A DNA stretch of 64,000 nt from Primulina eburnea (GCF_022965805.1 NC_133117.1:8766183-8830182); one strand, 5' to 3'; shown: positions 22,457 to 34,030, counted from the first letter of the stretch. Program-made: numbers and translations. Notes: a model not told the origin generated them from the sequence alone.

Positions 22457-23201
22457 TAGGTATGTAAACAAACCAAACCGTTCGCGAGTTATTCGGAGCT
22501 CGGCTCGATAAAAAGCTTGTTTGAGTTCGTTTGTTAATCATATCAAACCAAGCTCAAGCTCGATTTTGAGCTCGACAATTTAATCAAACCAAGCTCAAGC
22601 CTAAGCGTATTCGACTCGTGAGCTCGCAAACATGTTCGTTAATAGGATCGCGAGCTCGAACTCGGCTCGTTTAGGTGGCTCGTAAGCTCGAGCTTGACTC
22701 ATTTGTTGAGTTGACAAATAAAAATATTAGTACTAATAAAAGTTAAACTTTTATGTCTAATATAAAATTAGTTCATAGATATATTTAATTTTAACAAGCT
22801 CGAATCAAGCTCTAATTCGAGCTCAATTGTATGTTTTACGAGCTCGAAAACGAGCCGAGCTCAAGTCAGGCTTGTTAAATATGATAAACGAGCTATTAAT
22901 AAACCAAGCTCGAGCCCTGCTTGATTAACATGATAAACGAGCTTTTAACGAGTCGAACTCGAGCTTTTCATAAGCTTAGTAATTTCAAGACAAGTCGAAT
23001 TCTAGCTTGATGATAAAAGCTCGAATAAAGCTCGAGCTCGAGCTTGAGCTTGAGCTCTATCAATCTTAAACGAGCCAAAATCAAGCCAAATTATAAAAGC
23101 TCAAATCAAGCTCGAGTTCGAGCTTGAGCTTGAATTAATCTTAAACGAGCCAAGCTCAAGTCTGATACTGTTTGGCTTGGTTTGGATCGTTTACATCCCT
23201 A
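22457..23201. mobile_element. Non-autonomous hAT-type DNA transposon
   Basis: 745 bp flanked by a perfect 8-bp duplication CCCCTAAA (22449-22456 and 23202-23209), the hAT signature. The termini TAGGTATGTAAACAAACC and, read inward from the right, TAGGGATGTAAACGATCC are imperfect inverted repeats. The interior has no transposase; it is packed with GAGCTC, AAGCTCGAG and AAACGAGC repeats in both orientations. It would need a transposase from elsewhere. Confidence 0.9.
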
Positions 23202-23209
23202 CCCCTAAA

Positions 23210-25016
23210 TCACGTGAATGGCTTATTAACAAATAAACAATCGATCTTAAGCGAACCTTCAAAAAACTTATCATTGATAATTCGAGTGAAGAAAAATCGA
23301 CAAACGGTACAAAATTATGAAATTTTGATTAGTTTGATTTTGAGAAACACATAAAGACGTATACAAAGTCAAAGCTTTGAAAGAGAAAAAACTCTTCAAT
23401 GTTATACAAAAAATTAATAATTTGTTGTCTACAGCTTGTATATATGTAAAAAAAATTACAATAAAAAACTTTTAAATCTCGAAATTTAGGGCTTGCTTTC
23501 TAAAATTCGTGTTGCGGTGCGCATGTGTTCATAAATTCGCATGGCTTCGTGCGAGCTTTTGTTCAGATGAGTTTTGGCCAGCCTGAGGCAGGCTGGTGGG
23601 TGGCATGGTGTGTAGGTGTGCAAAAAGTCATGCTGGTGCACGCCAGCTACTGTCCTCTCGGATCTTTTTGCACTCACATACTTGGTTGCTTGACACGCCT
23701 TCAAGATATTGTTCTTTGAACTCCTTCAATTGCTTGAATATGTTTGATTTTTCATCTTTAATCAACATCAAGCTTGAGCGTCCAAGAAAAAAACGCTTCT
23801 TAAATCTCCTTCCAAATATTATCATGCTATGCCCGCTCAGATTCATATCATACTCCCATTCTTCAAGAAGATTTGAGGATTTTCCCCAAATCTTTGCTAC
23901 CTATATAAAAATGAAGCAAGTTAGTAACACCACAAATTATATCACAACTCTACTTACCTTTCAAATCCAGCTTTTAGGCGTATTATCTGCTTGCTCGTTC
24001 CACTTTAGAGACCTCAACTCAACGGTTTCCCTTGCTATGTATTTTCATCTATTACTCCAGACGATAAATAACATATGACACCAAATGATAATAATAAAAT
24101 ACAATTAAGTATCACAAAAATCAGATTTCTCCCCTTCTTAGACCTAGTTAACATCACAACAGTTTCCATACAAATGTACGCCTTTTGCTCACTAGGAATA
24201 AGACATAGCTCATGCCCAACATAAGAATATAAAAGAAAGGCCATTCTCCTATATGCAATACATGTATCACAATCCTACTCAACATATCGTTTCATATGAA
24301 ACCAACACATATAATCGTGCATTATATATAGGATAAGGACACAACTATGTGTCTCAAAACACCTCGCTCATGAAACGAATATGGAATGAATAATTTATTC
24401 TCTTTAAATAAATATTCATCATGAATGTAAAAATTATCATATTCAACCATGCATCATTCACAACTATCACCAAACAAATAATAATGATGCAAATAGAAAA
24501 CGCCACATATACTATCCATGCAATCCTTTAACACATCGCAAGACTATAAGTATATGGCATACGATTCATTGCTACTATTAAGTCTCATACATATGAAAAC
24601 TTGTGATAAATTAAAATCAATAACATTTAAGCTTAATGCACGAAATGTCTCACCACTCTCACCTCCATGAAACTTAGATACAAAATCATACCTCTTACGT
24701 ATCTCATTTACAAAACTTCCTCCAAAATATTGAAAACACGAAAGCTTATAATCAAGGTAAGGAAGCAAGAAGTACCTCATATTCGTTTCATGGGAAACTA
24801 TTCTTACCTCACATCAAGTACTTCCAAATTTACATTGAACTACCCATTAGATCCTTCCAGCATCGATACTCGTTTGCTTCCTCATCATGTCATCCCAGAA
24901 ACCTCATCTCGATTGCCTCTGAATTCATATGGATCAACACAATGCATTCTCCCAACATCAACACTTACTTTCTTCTTCATCTTGACATCTCAATAATCCT
25001 GCAGTGAAGAAATAAC
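23210..25016. other. Spacer without a recognised gene
   Basis: It contains short minus-strand open stretches (23628-23846, 24035-24244, 24544-24780) interrupted by stops. The first is preceded, reading on the minus strand, by a splice-like AG near 23900. I recognise none of the translations; decayed retroelement sequence is more likely than a gene. The right end joins, in minus orientation, a reading that seems to continue at 42494-42681, consistent with the solo LTR having inserted into one older element. Confidence 0.4.
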
Positions 25017-25859
25017 TGAAACTTCTACTAATTTTTTTTATTTAAAAAAAAAGCTAAATCTCGAAATAAACACTTTCAAGCATGCATGGAGTAACTGCTG
25101 TAAAACACACATTTTAAAATAAGAGGATTTCAATACTGGTAAAAATACTGCAGTTAAAAATATTTAACATCCTCAAAACCCTAGACTGTTGTTTAAAAGA
25201 ATTCAAGAGGAACCTTCAAAAATCCTGTTAAATCATTAACATAGTAAAAGATGAAAATGTATAAAACAAACAATGTTCTTCCATGACCCATAAACATATT
25301 GTGCGGAAGAAATACAAGGTCCTCGGGATTTGACATGCACCCCCAGCTCAGCCTACTCAGTCTTCAGCACTTCCAATCTCCACATCAACATGCTCACTTG
25401 CATCAATCACACTTAGTGAGTCTAAAGACTCAACACACCTGAACCGCTATAACAAGTACATATAGATATCAATCAGCAGTAAAAAGTACAGTAATTAAAA
25501 TACTTTTCATGATCTTAAAAGCATGAAAAAACATATCGTGTCAAAGCATAACGCGTCAAAACATGTCTCCTCATATCATCATATACGTATTCATTTTCTT
25601 AATTGAATTTCGTTCATTAGTTGTGACTTTCGTATCAGCTCTATTCGATGGATCCATCTATGTATAATTGTGGTACCCGGAGGCGGGGACATCAATGACA
25701 GTATTATCCATCCAGTAATCCTTGGCCTTACATGTAATCAGATTATCGTATTCGCATTAGTCACAACCAACTCCCTTCCTTCAAAAATATGTCATCATAT
25801 TCATCACTTATAAAAATCATGCATATACATAAATTTCCTTAAAATCAAGCATGCAACGT
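25017..25859 (-). mobile_element. Solo gypsy LTR, distal part (reverse orientation)
   Basis: Left piece of a Tekay-like LTR lying in minus orientation and split by the copia-like insertion. Its outer end reads, on the minus strand, ...AAGTTTCA, like the LTR ends at 1402 and 45275. It carries the conserved block (25413-25431) and GGATCCATC. The rest is at 40689-42493. Confidence 0.8.
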
Positions 25860-27296
25860 TGTTGGAACATTTCATGTTCGCAATCTTGATTTTGATGTTA
25901 ACAAAACTTGTTATTTTGTTTCTAATGATATGTCGTATTGGGCAGGAAAATTGGAACTAATCATGATTTAAACTGATCAGTTAATCAAGCAAAACTGAAG
26001 CTATCAAGAAGAAAACTGAAAGCTCCGACTGGCCGATCACTGAATCAGTCCAACTGATGTATCAAAGAATAGTTCACTGATTGATCAGTTGTTAGGTGAT
26101 TCAGCAGAAAACCTTCAAAAGTTCGGCCAGCTGATGAAGAGTTCAACTGACGGAGAGCCTAACTGACCAGTTCAACTGAATCAGTGAAACCAGTTCAGCT
26201 GACGAGCCAATTGATTTCACCGCACCAGTTCAACCAACCAGTTCAGAGCATCAGTTAGGAATCATTCAATTTGCAGAACACGACAAGCTTACTCAACGGA
26301 ATCCAGCTGTGCACAACGGTATATAAGCAAACGTATGTCAAGTCAAAGGACAATATTGGACGTTGCAACAAATCTTAAAGAAAAAATATTCCAGAAGAGC
26401 TGTCGGAAAAGTAGAGACAAAAAGTTCAAGGAACGCATTCAAAGCTGCAACAATCACATGTGATGAGTCTTGGTGTACAGTCATCTTGTTGCTATAAATA
26501 CAGACCAAGACCATCAACAAAGATATACGATACATGAAAGAGTGTGGAAAAGAAAGAGCACGCTTATTTGCTTATCAGCTTAAAAGATGCAATCACTCCG
26601 GAGGGAATACTCAAGTATTATCAGCTTAGTTTAGAAGCTCATTTCCCTCAGTGTGTGAGAACACCTCCTTGGTGTATTCTTTGTTCAGTTCTCACACACA
26701 CGCACGCACACCACCTCTCAAATACAGTCTTGTATAAAGACGTTAAACTTGTGTATGTAGTCTTTGACACACAGACGTTAAATAAGTGTTGGCTGAAAGG
26801 TGCTGCCTTCAGTCTAGTCTAGGAGTTCAGATTAAACAGTAGTGTAAGTCCTAAGATGAGTGGGTTTGTACAATGTGCTGTATAAATCAAAGTTTTCTAG
26901 TGAATCCTACCCGAGGTGGTAGAACGGGTGACATAGGAGCATTTGAAGTCTCCGAACATCCATAAACATATCTTGTGTACTTAACTGATTAACTATTGTT
27001 TTCAAATTGATTTGATCAGTTCGAGGTATTATCAGTTCCGTTCTTACCATAACTGTACTGATATATCCCAGAACTGATCTGATGCTTTTCAGTAATTTTA
27101 GTTTACATAAGTTAAAATGCTTTCAAATATAACATATTTCTTCACGAAAGATTACTTCGAGTTTCTTCGACTTGGTTTTAAAACCAAACTCGATTTAATT
27201 CATCGATGTTAACATTCTTAGAACACGAGATATTGCAGCTCATTGAAGAATATAGTGTTCGAAGCATCTCAAAGGTACCTAGCAAATGATCCTTCA
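25860..27296 (+). repeat. 5' LTR of the non-autonomous element
   Basis: It begins TGTTGGAACATT and ends GATCCTTCA. The segment 25960-26250 is crowded with AACTGA/TCAGTT and CAGTTC motifs. The ORF at 26544-26822 falls inside the LTR and is not supported. Confidence 0.9.
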
Positions 27297-27298
27297 AT

Positions 27299-27310
27299 TG
27301 GTATCAGAGC
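27299..27310 (+). other. Primer-binding site, tRNA-iMet
   Basis: TGGTATCAGAGC, two bases after the 5' LTR. Confidence 0.9.
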
Positions 27311-28302
27311 TAGTTGTTCTAAGAAGCACATTTGAAAAAAATTGTGTTTTAAATTATTTTAATTTAAAATAGTTTTAAATGCTATTTAAAAGTACTTTAT
27401 ACTATTTTCAAAACTATTTGAGAATATTTATATATCGCTTTTTGCGAAGGGTTGAGAGGATTGGATCTGCAACTAACGTTGTCTCCACTTCTCTAGACTC
27501 TAAGCTTTGGGGTTTTAATCAGCCTGCAGGGTTCCGAGCTTTACCTGTCAAGATACACAGCTAAATTTTTCAGTGAACAAGATTTCAGTTGCAAGCCTAC
27601 CGGTTTAGCTAATAAACAAACGAAGCTTAGCCATGCTGGGATGTTGGATGATTAAAGTGGAGCTTAATCATCAGGAGTATACCACCGCTTCATTGATATA
27701 TCAAATCAATGAGGTTCAGCATCAGTTGAGTTAAGTTGAGTCAGTTGAACTAGTTAGCCAGTAAAGAGATCAAGGTCAAGGAAAATTAGTTGTTTCTCTG
27801 GCAAAGAAACTCACGATCAATGCAGCATTTCAAGTAGTGAAGGCAACCAGTTTTTGGCATATCCAGTTTTTTCATACACAAAACTGCCTGATAACTGAAG
27901 TTATTTAAAATGCTATTGTAGTAGCAATTTTCCTTACAACTGATTATGTACTTAAATGTAAAATACAAGGAAGTTTATTTGCTTAAATAAACATCATGCT
28001 TATCCAGTTGAGTTTTGGTGTGACTAAATTGATATATCCAAACTTCTTGCCTACACTACTTGAAAGATTAAAATCTGTCAATTTACTTTGAGCATATATA
28101 ATGTTGTTTTAAAGGAGGATTTCAACTCAGTTTCTGAGGGGGAGTTTTTCCGTTCTTTCCTCATTTTTTAAAAATTCAAAATCGTTTTTAATTCAGTTTT
28201 TGAGGGGTACCTTTTAACGTTGTTTAAATGTACTATCCCTCGAACTGAAAATATTATTTTGCTTAATTGCTCAAGTTTTGTGATCATCAAAAAGGGGGAG
28301 AT
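27311..28302 (+). other. Non-coding interior and polypurine tract
   Basis: About 1 kb with no ORF above 61 codons and no retroelement protein motif. It ends in AAAAAGGGGGAGAT (28289-28302), the polypurine tract, directly before the 3' LTR. Confidence 0.8.
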
Positions 28303-28634
28303 TGTTGGAACATTTCATGTTCGCAATTTTGATTTTGATGTTAACAAAACTTGTTATTTTGTTTCTAATGATCTATAATAGTGCCAGGAAAACTGGAACT
28401 GATCAGGATTCAAACTGATCAGTTAATAAAACAAAACTCAAGTTATAGAGAAGCAAACTGAAAGCTCCGACTGACCGATAAACTGAATCAGTCCAACTGA
28501 TGTATCAAAGAACAGTTCCACTGATTGATCAATTGTTAGGTGATTCAGCAGAAGCTCAGACAGCTGATAAAGAGTTCAACTGACGGAAAGCCCAACTAAC
28601 CAGTTCAACTGAATCAGTGAAACCAGTTCAGCTG
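28303..28634 (+). repeat. 3' LTR of the non-autonomous element, part 1
   Basis: It matches the start of the 5' LTR (TGTTGGAACATT) and is cut at 28634 by the Athila insertion, whose target duplication is AGCTG (28630-28634 and 39587-39591). Confidence 0.93.
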
Positions 28635-30060
28635 TGATCGAGCAAAACTTGCACAGTGAAATCCCCAATAAAATATTATTGTGTATGCTCAAAAATTAAT
28701 CGCAAGTGCACGATGTCAAATAATAATATAGTGTACGTGATTACGAGTATCGTTCCACTGAAGACCGTGTTTTACAATTGTTAATTTCAGTTATTTAACA
28801 TTTAGCAACGAAAATTGAGTTGATTGTTTTATTACTACTAAAATCAAATAAGAATGCAAAGAAAAAGATTCAAAATCAAATAATAAGATATAATGTCTAA
28901 AATGTTTGAGTAAAATTCAATGAAAAATGGATTTGTTGGGAATCTCGGTTCACCTACCCCTCGTTAATCAATTAATTCGTTCGATCATGATCTACGCTTC
29001 CGACAGGATTTCCTAATCTATTGAACACACTCTCTCGAGCTATGCCAAACTAATTCCATTCACTGAAGTAATTAAATATCTTTAATTATTTATCACGAGC
29101 GAATCGCATTTCGTTCTATAAAATCTCCTAGTTTTCGACCCTTAGGACTATGACTATCGGCACATATCCAATTTCATATATCTATGTAAATTGTAGATCC
29201 GAGAATTATACTACTCGATCCTATCACTCGTTATTCTCTCGAACTCACTCGTGATATGAAAACGTCGTTAAAGTTAGCTATTCTTTAATGACACGATAAA
29301 ACAGTAGTAAAATCAAGAATAACGCACAACCGAAATATAAATTAATTCAAACCAACATTCGGGGTAGGATCCCCTTTAATCCCAACAAATAATAAAGTTA
29401 GCTACTAGAATTCATAGTAAAAATAAATGCAACAATGTTTAAAATGAAAGAAACTAGATTAGAAATACTAGGCGAGACGAAATCTGCGAAGAACGGTGCC
29501 CGGAAAGCTTCAAATCTTCAATCCAAGCGCAAAGTTCTCTCCAAAAGCTTGTGACGGCCGAAGAATAATGTCTCAATCCCCCCAAAAAACAGTCACTCCC
29601 CTTTCCATATCAGCCATCATCCAACATAAGGTAAAGAATCGCTTGAAAAAATCTTGCCAAAAATAGGTGGCGCTCGGGCGGTAGAAAAGTACCGCTCGAG
29701 CGCCACACCTTCTGTAAAATCTCATGGGATGCGCGGCATTCGCGCTCGGGAGGTAGAAAACTAACGCTCAAGCGTCGATCTTTCTGCCTTTTTTCCTCGG
29801 AGATCCACCTACTGCGCTCGGGCGGTAGAAAACTACCGCTCGAGCGCCGTCTTTGCTGTACTTCATTTTCTTGACTTGGCACTTGGCTCCGATTTTTGGT
29901 TTTCCGGCCACTTTTCCTGCAAATTCATCATGCCCGAGTGAGATAGGATAAAATGCAAATATTTACTCTAAAATGAACAGAATGTGATTGAAATAAACGA
30001 TGCACAATGCAATACACACACAGACTAATGCAATGAAACACGTAAAAACGACACATATCA
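28635..30060 (-). repeat. 3' LTR of the Athila element
   Basis: 1426 bp. The plus-strand ends are TGATCGAGCAAAAC and GACACATATCA. It holds three hairpin units (29669-29847), one more than the partner LTR. Confidence 0.95.
29669..29847. repeat. Hairpin array in the Athila 3' LTR (three units)
   Basis: Units at 29669-29704, 29741-29777 and 29814-29847, spaced about 72 bp. Each has arms of the type GCGCTCGGGCGGTA and TACCGCTCGAGCGC around a 6-base loop; the middle unit is decayed. Such arms would pair strongly in RNA. Confidence 0.9.
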
Positions 30061-31308
30061 ACCACCTCATACTAACCTTTTGCTCGCCCTCGAGTAAAAT
30101 AGGTTAAAGCACGAGATACTAAACAAACTCAACAACCACAAAATTACTCAAACAAGAAATAACTAACACAAGTAAATGTCAATGGTGAGTTAACAAATTT
30201 TATGCTCATGCCTCAGTGAACTTTCTCACGTACAAATCATAATCAAGTCAAATCACAAACGAATACTCATTCTCATCTACACATAAATCTCGACACTAAT
30301 TTGAACGTGTGTGTGTGTCATGATGGGTCTAGTCATTCGTATTTCAAATAGATCAATTTTCAAATCATGCGAGTCACTCAATTAACACTTCAATACAAGT
30401 CTCACTAGCATGCATCCCCGTGTCCATTTATCACTAGCCATTAATTGAACTTTATTCAACCTTTAAGTGCAGATAAGGGTGTCGAAAAGAAGGAAAATAA
30501 GCTCAAGTGGCTAAAAGTTGGGAGTACACCGATCATTTTCATTGTGCAATCGTCAAGACTTTTCGTCTGACTTTCCTCGTCACCTTACATCTCCAACTTC
30601 TAGCCTAGGAATAGAATTTCATTCCTTTTATTTCGGCTCCCCCTCACCTTACATCTCCTTCTTTCTTCTCTTTTTCTTTTTTTTTTTCATGCACAATTTT
30701 CACACATGTACTCCCTAGGCTAAGAATATAATCCTTTGGATTACAGCTGGTTAGGAGTATGACATTTTAATTCAGTGCATCGGAAAGGAGGTAAATGTAA
30801 AGTTCAAGGCAAAACAAATTTTCTCATTCGAGGTCCCAATTAGCGACTTATTTTCACGGGTTTACATGCTAAATCAACTCATAAATGGTGCCTTTAAAGT
30901 TAACCACACAAAACTTTCAAATTTCACCATTATTCCTACAAAATTCTAGTCCCCACACTTATGTGCTCAAAAAGTTCAAATTTGTACCAAAATTCATGCT
31001 TTAACAATCAAGAGTACCATTCACGAAGTGACCCAATCAATACTTTTGTAAACTATCAATTCAACATCATCATTGGCTCATAAACTATGTCTTCTCACCA
31101 TAAACGACACCAAACAAAAGAAATGCAACGAAACTAAACCAATTAACTAAACAACCAAAACAATCTACCCCCCTCATACTAGAGTTGTGCAATGCCCTCA
31201 ATGCACAAAAAGAAACAAACATTAAACCAAAAAAACTCATGAATGCAAATGCAACGACAGATTAAGCAAAAAGAATAAAAAGAAAGGGGAAACAGTAAAC
31301 TCCCCTGA
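30061..31308 (-). other. Athila 3' non-coding region
   Basis: About 1.25 kb between the extra ORF and the 3' LTR. It is low in complexity in places (a T-run near 30678-30689) and has no ORF I support. The last bases before the LTR on the minus strand, GTATGAGGTGGT, are a weak purine tract. Confidence 0.65.
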
Positions 31309-32204
31309 TCAAGCGTCCTCGTCATCATACTCTGGCGGTGGCACTCCTGCGGCCTCCCCATGCTGAGAATAATCATACTGGAACTGGAATGGGGGAGGGG
31401 GTAGCGGAGTCGGTGGAATGGTCGACGGGTCAACGCCCCCGTGCACAAGAAAAGTGCGCATCATGGAGTCAATGTGCGATAAATGGTCCGTGACATAGGA
31501 GTTGAACTGACTCTGATGCGCTTGGAAGGCGAGATTTTCATCCATCTTATCATTCTGAGTTCGCCTGCGGGGTTGTGGTGGGAGGCGTTGTGGAACGGCA
31601 ATGCTTGATCCACCGGCATCCGCCGCCCGAGGGGGAAAGTCCGCTCGTCGTTTTGCCCTTTTGCGCTGTTCATCCTCCCGACAAATTGGCTTCATCGGTT
31701 GAAGCCACTCCTCGTCGTCCCTGAAATGCACCCCGGCCCGTGCACACAATTCGGAAATGATGCTCTGGAAGAAGAAGGGCGCGAAGTCTCGATGATCAGG
31801 TTGTAGTCAGGATTAACCATCAATGCCTGGAAAATAGAGTCATCTACCTCGGCCGTTTCCAAAAGGGCGTTAATCGTGGCCGAATCGAACGGCACAAGTT
31901 TTCCCCTAACAAAGGCCCTATCATCAGTTCGTTCAACGGCGTTGGCGTAGAATTCCCTAACCACCGACACCACAGCCGCCTTAGGTTGCTCGCCAAATTT
32001 ATCCCATCCCCTTCTTCCCAAGTCCACAAGAGGTGGCATATATCGATCCTCAAAAGTACGACGAAATCCCCTCTCGGTAATGGGGTTTCGGTGAATTTTC
32101 GCATGGTCATATCTAGCACGAGCCTCCATACTAACAAAACGTGCCCTATCAAATGAGGATGAAGAGGAGGAACCGGGGTTACCTTTTTGCTTCTTGGGGG
32201 CCAT
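31309..32204 (-). pseudogene. Athila extra ORF (putative plant transposon protein domain), frameshifted
   Basis: Two overlapping minus-strand frames. The first (32204-31692) starts MAPKKQKG, with ITERGFRRTFEDRYMP, RGWDKF, VREFYANA and VRGKLVPFD, features of the plant transposon-protein domain found downstream of pol in Athila elements. The second (31749-31309) resumes with a cysteine-containing segment (SELCARAGV when read from slightly upstream), ending in a P-rich tail and DDEDA. Compared with the family, roughly 90 residues between LIIE and FFFQ are missing, which also shifts the frame. The protein's role is unknown; env-like function has been proposed for Athila ORFs but is unproven. Confidence 0.8.
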
Positions 32205-32429
32205 TGTGTTGGAAGAATTGAAGGGGAAGACGATGGCCGGAGAAAAGACCCGATTGATGGACTAGGCGTGTGTTCCTACGAAGAAGATTCGCCTTGCCGA
32301 GGTTTGGGGAAGAAATCGACCACCTGCACACAAAAATTGAAGGAGAGAGTGAGGGAGAGTTAGAGATTTTGGGGGTAGGGGCGTGCAGAAATGAAAGGGG
32401 GAAGGGGATTCGCGACTTAAAAAGCAGTC

Positions 32430-32597
32430 GCGCTCGAGCGGTAGAAAATTACCGCTCGAGCGCCGAGTCCTCGGGGAAAAATTTTAGAGGCAAATGTTCG
32501 CGCTCGAGCGGTAAAAGATTACCGCCCGAACGCCAAGCTCTCTGGACATTTTGCATTTGCTTCGCGCTCGAGCGGTAAAAAATTACCGCCCGAGCGC
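32430..32597. repeat. Internal hairpin array of the Athila element (three units)
   Basis: Units at 32430-32463, 32500-32533 and 32564-32597, spaced 64-70 bp. The first is perfect: GCGCTCGAGCGGTA, a 6-base loop, TACCGCTCGAGCGC. The units resemble those in the LTRs and lie between integrase and the extra ORF, outside any coding region. Confidence 0.92.
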
Positions 32598-32777
32598 CGA
32601 GTTCTCGGGAAAATTCACACTTCACCTTTTTTTTTATATATATTATTTTTTTTTTACGCAACAATAAAACAAAATATGCTGACACGAAAGGAAAAAAAGA
32701 AAATTGAATTAAATGCAAGAGAAAGAAAAGGAAAGTAGTTCTCAATTTATAGTCGAGAGCTTGACTGTCGGTCTGTC

Positions 32778-33976
32778 TCAGTTCGGCGTGTCTTGGAACC
32801 GGGTGATTCCAAGTTGCGGCTCAATCGTGCCACCCATGTAGTGCTTCAGTCGCTGGGCGTTGACCGTAAATGTTCCATCCTTCCCGTCTTTCAATTCTAC
32901 AGCTCCCGATGGATATACTTTCGAAATCACAAATGGACCAGACCATCGTGATTTCAACTTTCCGGGAAAAAGTCGCAGCCGGGAGTTGTAGAGTAGGACA
33001 CTTTCACCTTCTTTGAATTCTCTCTCAACGATCCGCTTGTCATGGGCCTTCTTCGTCTTTTCTTTGTAGGTTAGTGCGAGATCATATGCCAGATTTCGGA
33101 AATCCTCCAACTGATCTAGTTGAAGCAACCGTCGTTCACCTGCATCAGTAAAGTTAAAGTTTAGTGCTTTTGTTGCCCAATATGCGCGATGCTCTAACTC
33201 TACAGGTAAGTGACATGCTTTACCAAACAATAATCTGTACGGTGTCGTGCCTATTGGTGTTTTGAAAGCAGTCCTATATGCCCAAAGAGCATCATCTAAT
33301 CTCACCGACCAATCCTTCCTATTGACACCTACCACTTTTTCCAAAATCCGCTTATTTCTCGGTTAGACACTTCCACTTGACCACTCGTCTGGGGATGATA
33401 AGGGGTAGATATCTTATGTGTGACACCATATTTGCTCAAGAGTTTATCAAAGAGTTTGTTGCAAAAATGAGTGCCACCATCACTAATGATTGCTCGTGGT
33501 GTTCCAAAACGGTTAAAAATGTTTTTCTTTAAAAATTTTAAAACCACTTGAGCATCATTAGTGGCATATGCATCCGCCTCTACCCACTTAGACACATAAT
33601 CAACCGCCACCAAGATGTATTTTTTCGTGAAAGAACTAGGAAATGGTCCCATAAAGTCTATCCCCCATACATCGAAAACCTCACACTCAATGATATTATT
33701 TAAAGGCATTTCATGACGGTTAGAGATGTTACCTGACTGCTGGCATTTATCACAATGTAGCACATAAGAACGAGCATCTTTAAAGAGGGTTGGCCAATAA
33801 AAGCCACATTCAAGTACCTTGGATGCCGTCCTTGTTGGTCCGAAATGACCACCTACCTCACGGTCATGGCAATGGTTGAGGATTTGCCCAAACTCTTCCT
33901 CTGCGACACATCTCCGAATCATGGCATCTGCACAAACTCTGAACAAGAAAGGTTCCTCCCAAAAATAATACTTCAC
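32778..33976 (-). pseudogene. Athila integrase (two frameshifts)
   Basis: It follows gag-pol on the minus strand. The first frame (33976-33329) has the zinc-binding region ([20 protein letters not shown]) and the core with [10 protein letters not shown] and [10 protein letters not shown]; the second (33344-32778) has [16 protein letters not shown] and the C-terminal SRWSGPFVI region. One frame change lies at the homopolymer 34018-34030 that separates it from RNase H, the other near 33352, where one base appears to be missing. Integrase would join the cDNA to host DNA. Confidence 0.9.
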
Positions 33977-34017
33977 GTCCGAAAAGAATTTCTTTCTTTG
34001 GTGAAATGTTAAATTTG

Positions 34018-34030
34018 GGGGGGGGGGGGG
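34018..34030. repeat. Homopolymer G tract (C on the coding strand)
   Basis: A run of about 13 G on the plus strand sits exactly where the Athila polyprotein loses its frame. Slippage or a sequencing length error would both produce this. Confidence 0.85.

Noticed and set aside
24544..24780. Minus-strand ORF starting MRYFLLPYLDYKL
   Set aside because: Short, no recognised domain, neighbours in the same frame contain stops; most likely chance or decayed retroelement.
26544..26822. ORF of 92 codons, with a relative at 39940-40155
   Set aside because: Both lie at the same position in the two LTRs of one non-autonomous element, so similarity reflects the LTR pair rather than a gene.
29610..29882. 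Minus-strand ORF of about 90 codons with repeated SGSFLPPER-like peptides (also at 39208-39408, and plus-strand forms at 32270-32578)
   Set aside because: The repeats are translations of the hairpin units in the Athila LTR and interior; frames and strands vary, so they are not proteins.
32430..32597. Regularly spaced palindromic repeats resembling a CRISPR array
   Set aside because: The sequence is from a plant nuclear genome, the units lie within a retrotransposon, spacers are similar to each other and there are no cas genes.
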